A DNA stretch of 64,000 bases from Pelecanus crispus (taxonomy: Eukaryota; Chordata; Aves; Pelecaniformes; Pelecanidae), in NCBI RefSeq assembly GCF_030463565.1, contig NC_134655.1:2492372-2556371 (forward strand), in the 5' to 3' direction. This document shows, one piece after another, positions 55,856 through 64,000 of this stretch; position 1 is the first letter of the stretch, and each line of letters starts with the position of its first letter. The translations under genes were made by a program, and so were the position numbers. The notes under the pieces were generated by a model, which saw nothing but the letters and a program-made list of their open reading frames with translations, made no database searches and was not told the origin of the DNA.

Positions 55856-58800
55856 TTTTGGGGGGGTTTGGGGTGGGTTATTGCCCTTCTAACGAGAACG
55901 CCGCGATGCGAAGAGGTCAACGCGATGCTTTGTGGCAATTTCAGTTTCCTACCCATCCCCGTCTCACTAACCTGGTTGATGCAGGTTAACCCCTGGGCTG
56001 ACCGGGGACCGGCGTGTGTCTGTCTGGGAAGAAGCACAGGGCTTCCTTTAAACGTCTTTGTCCTCCTCATAGACTTTCCAACTGAATGCTTTTATGTTTC
56101 TTACTCCCTGGTGTGCAAAAAGTCAATGTAAAGATCTCCACAGCTGACTTCAGTTCCTTATGTGATCTTTGCCTTTGCCCCTTCTGCTCTGAGACTTTCA
56201 ATACATATTTTGAATTTTGTTCTGTGTCAGTAGCGTGAGACTTCGCTTCTGCTGATAGTCTGTGTTTGTTGGTTGTTTTTTTTTTTAGTTGCTCCATTTC
56301 TAGTTGAACTTTGTTGAAAAGAGAACGTTGGGCTTATAGTGCCTTGGCACTACTAGGTATTTCTGTAGCTGTGACGCATTTTGTGCTTAAAATTAGCTTT
56401 TGGTTTTTCTTTCACTTGAATAATTTTCTTGTTTTATTATTGTTTTTGCAGATGACACCACTGGTAAGCAAGAAGATGGACCAATTTCTGGGTGAGTCCA
56501 GAGACTGTTTATTCATTATAACAACATACACTGCAAAGAAGATGAAGCCATGTTAAGCATAGCGTCGTGAACGCTTTAGACCGATGCTGTTGCCAGAAAC
56601 AGCAGCCTATCCTTTTCCCATCCCATGGGATCATCCCCAGCCACCACGCTTGGGCTGGCACAGCATTTATGGATTTGGAAGGTGAACTGGATCAGTCAAC
56701 TGATTTGACTTAAAACTAACTTTTAAACACCCCCCCCCCTTTTTTTTTTTTCCCCCTCCCCAATTATTTTTAAATCAGATCTGTTTTCCAGTTTAATTCC
56801 CTGGGAAAAATGGTGCCTTGAGGATTGGCCTTTGTCCTGGCCTGGCATTGGTAAAACTGTGGCCTGTGCTTCAGCCTGGAAAAGCTAAAAACCTTAAGCC
56901 TAGGTTAAAATCTTGACATGATCAAATCAACAAATTATATGAGATCTGTGAAGTATGTGGCTTGGATAAGACTTTCGCATAAAAGCATTGGGGACAACTC
57001 AGCGATCAGTTTTGCTCTCTGTGTACGGACCGTATTGTCTGTCCTTGGTCATAACTCCCCTGTATTTGTAGCAGTCTGCTTTGCACCAACAGAGTTTTCT
57101 CTTGGCAGAAAGATAATCTGTTTGCCATTTTTTAAATGTAGCGTGGTTTTCAGAAGACTTGATCTTCACTGGACTTCTGTGTGCTCAGCACCTTCAAAAG
57201 TTCAGGTTAATATTTATTGTCCTTTAAGATCATTGTGAATTCAGTATCTGGAATTTCTGAGACTGTTACAGATACTGTCCTACTTCTGTAGTAAGCATCC
57301 TGTGCTTAGGGAACACAAAAACTTGTTCAAAAACAAGTTTTAGGCAGACTTGGTAAACTGGTAGGTAAAAACATCAAACGAGCTTTGTTGGAAGGAACAA
57401 TTTTTAGTTTAGATAAAAAAAATTACTGCTAACTTGCATCAATCTGTTGTTCCTTGTCGCTTTCATCTGAATGTAATTTTACTTTACAAGTAGGATTAAA
57501 AATCTGAATTACCAGCAACTGTCTCCAATAACCACAAGATGTGTGAAGGAAAACTATTAGTGATCATGCTAGCTCTCCTCTTAATTTTTTTTCCCCTCTT
57601 TTTTTTTTTTTCCTTTGTTGCACAATGAGAATCTTCCTAAATGAAGAGCTGTGGGGTGTTTTAAGAAAAATGCCTCTTTGTTTTCTATGTTGTCAACGGC
57701 TGCAGCTCCAGGGATACATAGCTGGCTTGTCTAGAGTACTTGTGTCTACCCATGAAGCAGAGATCAGTGTCGTGCAGGATGCAGTATCCATTAACATTCC
57801 TTAGCCTAAAGGATGCATTAAATACCAGCAGTCTGTGCAGGATGCTGTTACGTCAGCAATGCACGGGGTTATGTTGGCATTCTGGGGAAATGAAATAGCT
57901 GTTGACATTTTTTTGCATGCAGATGATGGCTGTGGACCTGATTGTTCCATTCCTGGGAAGCGAACAGGTTAGGGAAAGACTGTTACTTAGCAAATGTTTA
58001 TTTGAACTCCGATTCATAAATTTTAATGCACACCCACAGATACTTCATGTGACTTGAAGCTGAAGGTAATACTTGTCACTCTTCCTTAATTCAGTCATCT
58101 TGAATTCTTAAGAAAATTCTGGGGTTGAGGTCAATGTTATAGGTTGCTTGGATTTGGCAAACAAAATACAAAAGGTTTTGGAGCCACCTGTGAGATTTTC
58201 TCCAGTGGACATCTTTTGGTCCTTATGTAATAGCCTATGTCTGCAACTTTGAAGTACTTTGAGAAGCTTATTTTCCCTTAGACGTCTTGCCTACTTTTTA
58301 TAACTTCAAGCGTCTTCAGCTGTCACCTCAGGAACTTGGCGAAAATGGGACCTTTGCTTCTGTGGTTAGCTACTGAACCTGCATCCCTTCTTTTTGATCT
58401 TGGCTTGATTGTTGAATTTCTTTATATATGGGGCTTTTCTAATATGAGACCTTCAGTAACTGTTCAAATTGTTCTTTTTTTATGCTCAGTGACTGCTTTC
58501 TGAGTTGCGTTAGTGTGATCTTTTGGCTTACTTGTTTGGTGTCTCCTTTCCTGCCGCCTCTGAAATGGCTTTAATCTGCACAGTGTTTGGATTCTGTTAG
58601 GTGTTACGTATGTTTCTTTTTGAAGATAATCTTGTGTATGTTTATTATCTGAGGTGGGGTTTTAAATTAATAGCAACGTCTCCACAAAGTACTGGTGGAG
58701 AATTGGGTTTCCTGGTCTATTCTAAGTGTCTGTTTTGAAAAGCCAGAATTATTTTGAAGTTCTACTAGGTTTTACCTATGACATTAGAGAAAAATGATCT

Positions 58801-61800
58801 CTCTTTGTATTTTAGTTTTGTAACACTTAGCATACTCTTTTTTAGCATGTGTATACCAATTTGACTTTCTGGCTTGGCTAATGCAATAAACAATGTTAAC
58901 ATTTGTACGAACTCTTTAATTGAAGGTAAATCTGAACCTGACCATTGTTGCATTAGGACTAATTTGTAATGAATGAGAAGATTGGGTGGATAATTATCTC
59001 TCTCTTCTTCTTTGAATTTTAACTACTCATTAATGTAAGCTATTTGTAGAAACACTAAAGTAACTTCTTCCTTAATTTCTATGGGACAGATGCCCTTGCT
59101 GCTTACTAAGTATGTATAATTATTAGCATCTTTAAGGACCAGGTGAAGTGTTGCTTATTATGGTCTTATTCCTATCAGTTGTGGTTGTGCTGAACCAAAG
59201 CTGAAAGCTCTTACTGCTGCCACTTATATTTTAGCTGTTGAGTGGTGTTTGGCTAGGCAGCCATGCTGTCTGTCAGGCGCTCTTTGCAAGCGCTAAACTG
59301 ATTCTTTCCAACAAAAGCAAAGCCAAGCAAGGATGATTAATTTTTTTTGTCGTACAGTTGAGCTATCTGCCAGCAGAATAAACACGCTATATGAATAAAG
59401 CCATTATATGAAAGTCACCTGGATGAATGCTTTAGAAGTGTTTATATGTGAACCTCTAGATTGGGCTTGTCCACTTTCTTTTGTCTGTCACATTTTCTAG
59501 ACATGCAGAATCTTCTCACCCTTTGCAAGACGCTCCTCAGGAGAACCGGCCTGTCAGCAATGAAGACCGAGAGATGTCACAACATGTATGGGTTCCACTG
59601 CAAACAGTAGACAGAGTTATTTTCCTGCTTCTCAATACTTGTGGATAAAAAGGTGGAAGTGTAAAGGTGCTGGTAGTGCCTAATACGTTACATTTGTACT
59701 GTAGGAGTATGCTGATAGTCAGTTCCCAGCGCTAACTACAGCAACAGGCTTCTCTTTCCAGCCTACCTTGTGTAGTGGGTAGCGAACCCTAATCAAAGTG
59801 TTGCTTATGCCCACTGAAGAGGCAGGTGAGGGCCTCTGACGCTGCAGTCTGGCAGGAAAAGCTGAACACAGTGTTACCTCCAGCTCAATATCTAGTACAA
59901 CTTCTCGAGGGCCAGTAAAATATGGGAAGCACTGGGACAGAAAGCCCAAAGTGCTGGGAATCAGTTTTGATTCAGGCTCAGACTTCCTACAATACAGTCT
60001 AGTGGCTCAGTGCTGAAGAGTAGGAGGAGGCTTGGTTCTTCACCCCTTCTTCTCTAGTCTTTTTGATGGGTTTTTTTGCCTGCCACTGTGGTATGTCACG
60101 AGGGCTCACACAGAGTTCTGACAAACCCATGTGCCATGGAAAACGCGGGAGGGTTAGGAACACCTTCCTCATACCCTTTTGTAGCGGGGATGCATCATAC
60201 CCTTTTGTAGCTCATGCATCTTAATTCAGCTCATGCATCTTAATTCAGCTCATGCATCTTGCAAAACTGCGCTGCTGGATATCTGGAAGACTTCCTTTGC
60301 TTTTGTGCCCCAGCAGCCGTGCTGCACTGGAGTCGAATCGGCAGCTGTAAAGTTCTTGTGTAAAGTTAAGCGGCTTGGGGACTGATTGTGCTAAATAAGC
60401 CAAGCCAAACTCCTCAGCAGTTTCCTACCGCAAAAGTTGTGGTGAGAGAATATTTGCTCCAAGGTTTTTAGGTGAAGCCTGGTGAATGTATTTCAGTGGT
60501 TTTTATTTGTGACTGTGTACTTTCACCATGGACCTGTGAAGGAGATGTGTCAGAAAAAGCCCTAGCTCTTTCAAGAAAGAGTAGGGGAGAGGAACTGTGG
60601 GACGTGATGAAATTCTTAGAACCGAGCTAAACCTTCCCTGCCTTCAGAAATCTTACCCTGATTCTCATGTAGGGTCACTTCTTCAAAGGACTTAGCAGTT
60701 TCTTTGTGGGCAGCTGTCTATTTATGTTGAAGACTGGTTACTTCCATGGTTTTTGCCTCCAGAGACAGCTTTGTGTAGCCTTGGAGTGCAGTACAAAGTT
60801 ATGTCTTTATATCAGAATCATTCTTTCTAATAGTCCTTCATCATAGAAGCTTTGTAAGTTTTTGCTTACTGTCCCAGGGAATTTATCAGTTTTATGTATT
60901 AATGAGCTCCTGTGTGCTTTTATTGTTGCTAGGCCCTTCCAAGTGGTGAAGATGATGAAGATGACAGCGATAGCGACAGTGATGATGATGACGTGAAAGT
61001 TACTATTGGCAACATTAAAACGGGAGCACCATCGTACATGTATGTATTGCTGATTACGGCGTCGATTTTTTGATCTGAGGTAGCTCTAGCGTGTTGATTG
61101 GGATTGAAAGCAGGGATGAGAGCTCATCTGTCTTCTGGGAGATATGGGAGTAATGGCTAGAACACCGGAATGGGCTTAGGGGTTGATGGGCAGCTCTGTC
61201 CTGCACTTGCTTGTCAGAGAATCCATCTATAAAATAGGAATGATAATTCATGGGTCTGCTTTGGAAAATTAACCAAATAATTACTAATTGGGCAAAATCA
61301 AAGGAGGGAAGTTGTGTTTAACTCATGATCTTTGAAAACTTCAAGAACCAAAATCTGTATTGATAAGAATTTGCATAAGCTGTGAATTTACTCATTTTCA
61401 GCTGTCTGATTTTTCATGATTCAGAAATGGTGGGGCTGGATTTGTGAACCAGGAGATTATGTCACTGACTTAAAATTCTACCTAATTTGCATTGAATAAA
61501 AATAGTAAGACAGCATTTTTGCTTGTGGCTAGCAGCCTTCCTCTTAAGGAAATGACTTACATGTGCTTTGCAGCATACTGTAATTTTTCCACTTGATGGA
61601 TAATTTCCTTCCCTTGTTGTAGAGGGAGTTTCGGCCTGATGGATGACTCTGGAGAGCAATGCTCCACCCGTTAGCAGCTCACTAGATTTTGCAGACATCC
61701 TTTTCCAAATCTGCTTCTACCTTCTCTCCGCATTCTGTGATCTGTGTGCAGCTATGATTTCCATGTTGTTCAGTTCCATTTAAATCCTAAGTGCGTTCCT

Positions 61801-63315
61801 GGGCAGAATGGTAACTACCGCTCTTTGAAATAACCTTGCCCTTCATGTTCAAGACAATCTTCTGGTGTTGGTCAGTATGTTTGCTGCGTTTCTGTGGGGT
61901 TAGAGAAACTTACGTGGCAAATGAGCCTCACTTTTAAGGTGTTGAGACTTAGTACTGATAATCATAGAGAGGCATGAGTAAACCCAGGTGAACTGTGCAT
62001 CTTCTGAAGGGTGTCAGGACTTGAATATATTTTGCATGAAAATCTTCAACCAAGTGATTTGTTCAAATACCAATGTAGTGATTCTTTTCCATATAGGGGA
62101 ACTCCTATGAATCTAAACTTAAAAACGGGTAGAGGCTATGGAGCATCTGCTTCAGGTATTGCTGTTATTTTTATCCTTCACCTTTTGCAATATTTCACTT
62201 ATCTAGCACTGATGGCTGGAGCAGCTGCAAATCTTGGTCTCTGTTTGGAAGGACATAAAATTAGCACATCTTATTTAAACTAGGAATAGTAGGTGCGTTT
62301 CCTAAAGATAAGCGCTCCTAGGACAGTCTGAGGGTCTGGGGTGCAATGGAATGATTTAATTACCCACCGCTGAAGAAGCTGATTATAATTCTATTTAAAC
62401 TAGAAAAAAAGACATTGATTATTACTTTTATAGTAAAAAACCAGAATATTTCTAAACTATATTGTTTCACTAGGGCCAAACATTCTAAATTGCCTGGAGA
62501 AGAACTTTTAACTCTGTGGTCAGTATACTCAGCTACTTGCAGTGTAAGATACTAAAAGAAACAAACTCTGGCCTTGCATATTTCTGCAGACGAAATTTTC
62601 CCCACCATTCAGTTTAGTTTATACTGTATATTGAGGCTTGGATTCCGTCCTTCCTCGTATGTGAGACTGTCCTTTCATGGACTTCGTATACTTCCTTGCA
62701 TTCATTTCTTTATGCAAATGACTTATCTTCTGGTTGAAAAAAATAAGAACAAATTCCCCTTGAAGATTCTGTACCTGACAGATTTTTGCTGACTCCAGTT
62801 AGTACACAGTCCACTTAAGACTAATCCTGAAAAAGTCTCTTGTTATGAGAAAAATGTGTGTATCTTGGGAGGGAAAAATAAATATTTTGCCTGGGGACAA
62901 TAATAATTTTTTTTCATTTGGGGTAAATTTCATGCATGCTCTAACAATTTACTCTGTCTGTAGTACCAGTCTGGGTTGAATTTGCTTCTCTGCTGTTCAA
63001 CTGCAAGTGCTGTATACCCTGGCTATTTATTTATAGAATGACTGAAGTAATTTTTATGAAAAGTTGATTGTGGTTACCTACGTGCTATAAAGGCAGCAAT
63101 GAATTCACAGTAGCACTTTATTTTTGACTGGTGTAATTTACTCAGCAAATTAGTGGATTAAAGGCATTGCATTAAAAGTAGTAACGGTTTCTCTGTCTCC
63201 AAAGCCAAGTTGCAGCCCAAAGGTATTGACTTAGATGCCGCAGGGAATATAAATGGATTGCCTGTTATAGAAGTGGATTTAGATTCATTTGAAGACAAAC
63301 CGTGGAGGAAACCAG
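55511..63315 (+). CDS. FIP1L2: FIP1L2, FIP1-like pre-mRNA 3'-end processing factor (first 6 exons, continues off the right edge)
   Basis: Exons 55511-55604, 56452-56491, 59501-59585, 60933-61039, 62097-62155 and 63205-63315 join in frame for 165 residues plus one base. Features match the N-terminal third of FIP1L1: acidic [10 protein letters not shown] (22-31), a divergent linker, an acidic repeat ([11 protein letters not shown], 83-93), [15 protein letters not shown] (94-108), [11 protein letters not shown] (114-124) and [20 protein letters not shown] then [12 protein letters not shown] (135-166), which opens the conserved Fip1 motif. Fip1 is a CPSF subunit that binds U-rich RNA and poly(A) polymerase. 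The linker (45-73) differs clearly from FIP1L1, and the CDX4-CHIC1 neighbourhood marks this as the ohnolog known as Fip1l2 in non-eutherian vertebrates, not FIP1L1, which neighbours CHIC2. The rest of the Fip1 domain, the proline-rich and Arg/Asp/Glu-rich parts are expected beyond 64000. The identity as FIP1L2 is inference from synteny plus divergence. Confidence 0.88.
56452..56491 (+). CDS. FIP1L2: FIP1L2 coding exon 2
   Basis: A 40-nt exon encoding [13 protein letters not shown], between TTTTTGCAG and GTGAGT. It moves the phase from 1 to 2, as exon 3 requires. The sequence is not conserved with FIP1L1, so support comes from splice sites and phase. Confidence 0.75.
59501..59585 (+). CDS. FIP1L2: FIP1L2 coding exon 3
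   Basis: 85 nt encoding [20 protein letters not shown] and EDREMSQH. Acceptor CATTTTCTAG; donor GTATGG at 59586. A polar, low-conservation linker placed where FIP1L1 has its own divergent acidic linker. Confidence 0.8.
60169..60260 (+). repeat. Two nested short tandem repeats in FIP1L2 intron 3
   Basis: TCATACCCTTTTGTAG occurs at 60169-60184 and 60195-60210. Immediately after it, a 19-bp unit (CTCATGCATCTTAATTCAG) is repeated two full times and a partial third at 60211-60260. The arrangement suggests recent slippage and could vary between individuals. Confidence 0.9.
60933..61039 (+). CDS. FIP1L2: FIP1L2 coding exon 4
   Basis: Encodes [20 protein letters not shown] and [15 protein letters not shown] plus AT of Met109. 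The acidic Asp/Ser repeat followed by V-VTIG-IKTGAP is the clearest FIP1 family signature in the window. Acceptor TTGTTGCTAG; donor GTATGT at 61040. Confidence 0.95.
62097..62155 (+). CDS. FIP1L2: FIP1L2 coding exon 5
   Basis: 59 nt encoding (M)[19 protein letters not shown], equivalent to the APVNLNIKTG segment of FIP1L1. Acceptor TTTTCCATATAG; donor GTATTG at 62156. Confidence 0.93.
63205..63315 (+). CDS. FIP1L2: FIP1L2 coding exon 6 (last in window)
   Basis: 111 nt encoding (A)[18 protein letters not shown] then [18 protein letters not shown] plus one base. The [16 protein letters not shown] segment is almost identical across FIP1 proteins. Acceptor CTCCAAAG. The donor GTGGGG at 63316 is not ideal, but the boundary is set by homology and phase; the next exon is outside the window. 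Confidence 0.94.
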
Positions 63316-64000
63316 GTGGGGCCTCACAGTTTCTTGTGGTAAATACTTTCTCCGGTTTTAGTTGTGTCTCTTTAATTTCACATGTAATTTCTGTCCATTT
63401 ACTGCTGCCAGGGAACAGGGAAATCAGAACAATGCGTATTGCTCAGCCTCTGATGCCTGTCTAGACAATCAGTGACATTTACTGATTGATCAAGCCATGC
63501 TTCTACCTAAAATTGGGTTGCATTTACTCTATTAGTTTAACTGCCTTGAAGGGAACAACTTTTTTTTTTAATGTTCCATTTTATTAATTCCCTAGTTCCA
63601 GAAAATATTGCACTGATACTGATATGCTAATGTTTGTTGGCCTTAAAGTCAATTGAGTAGGATCAGGATGTGGCTGTTGGTGATGTGTGGTCTCCTCTTC
63701 ATGTGCAGCAGCTCGCTTATTCTGTCTCACTGTGGCCAAGCTCAGAGTCATCCCCGTGCACCCTTCTCAGTTGGGTCCTGGGGATGTCCACACTTCTGCA
63801 GGGAAGTACCCCTTGCAGAGGGCAGCGACGGTGGGAATTACCATGCGAGCCCATGTCATGACAGGAAAGCTGCCTGTTTGTGTTGAATTCTCCTGCTGCA
63901 AAGAATTGAATAAAAGGAAGGAAAACACTGTCTACTCTGACAAGAAAGGCTAGGATTTTTCTTTCAGAAAAGCTGCATTGCCTAATACTTTGCTAGATTC
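63316..64000 (+). other. FIP1L2: FIP1L2 intron 6, partial
   Basis: The expected next exon (a continuation like ADLSDYFNYGFNE in FIP1L1) is not present before the window ends. Open frames around 63653-63953 show no family similarity. Confidence 0.7.

Noticed and set aside
54714-56131. Open frames of 392, 448 and 289 codons around the FIP1L2 start
   Set aside because: G+C-driven frames on both strands. The 448-codon frame contains the real exon 1 in its phase but runs through the consensus donor into intron 1.
55511-63315. FIP1L1 as the identity of the third gene
   Set aside because: The linker between the WLYG and acidic repeat differs and the neighbours are CDX4/CHIC1; kept as the less likely alternative because the gene is incomplete here.

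Overview
This window is vertebrate nuclear DNA, almost certainly from a bird. The gene order, a CR1 LINE tail ending in the CR1 octamer repeat (about 52417-52640), and a solo-LTR-like block of a type common in avian genomes (43792-44254) all point there. Split genes have consensus GT-AG junctions, and two promoters sit in strong CpG islands. The species cannot be named from the sequence alone.

Three protein-coding genes lie head to tail on the + strand. (1) CDX4, a caudal-type ParaHox homeobox gene, has 3 coding exons (7313-7745, 12764-12909, 15495-15701) encoding 261 residues. (2) CHIC1, the cysteine-rich hydrophobic domain protein, has 6 coding exons (28005-28171, 35311-35365, 42206-42361, 45159-45215, 45449-45508, 46285-46335) encoding 181 residues. 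(3) A FIP1-family gene, best called FIP1L2, has its first 6 coding exons here (55511-55604, 56452-56491, 59501-59585, 60933-61039, 62097-62155, 63205-63315; 165 residues plus one base of the next codon) and continues past the right edge. All exon phases were checked and join without a frame break.

The rest is AT-rich non-coding DNA: 7.1 kb upstream of CDX4, about 11 kb between CDX4 and CHIC1, large introns, and about 4-8 kb between CHIC1 and FIP1L2 (depending on which CHIC1 poly(A) site is used). It holds simple repeats, T/G-rich tracts, one CR1 fragment, one LTR and a few candidate regulatory sites. No tRNA, rRNA or CRISPR array was seen.

The main interest is the gene order. CDX4-CHIC1-FIP1L2 is the non-mammalian counterpart of the eutherian X-inactivation centre, where published comparative work derives Tsx from Fip1l2 and part of Xist from the neighbouring Lnx3. 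Here FIP1L2 is an intact coding gene as far as the window shows. The same order is an ancient duplicate of the FIP1L1-LNX1-CHIC2-GSX2 (ParaHox) region. CDX4 is a developmental transcription factor, CHIC1 a vesicle/plasma-membrane protein and FIP1L2 a presumed mRNA 3'-end processing factor. Their linkage is historical rather than functional.
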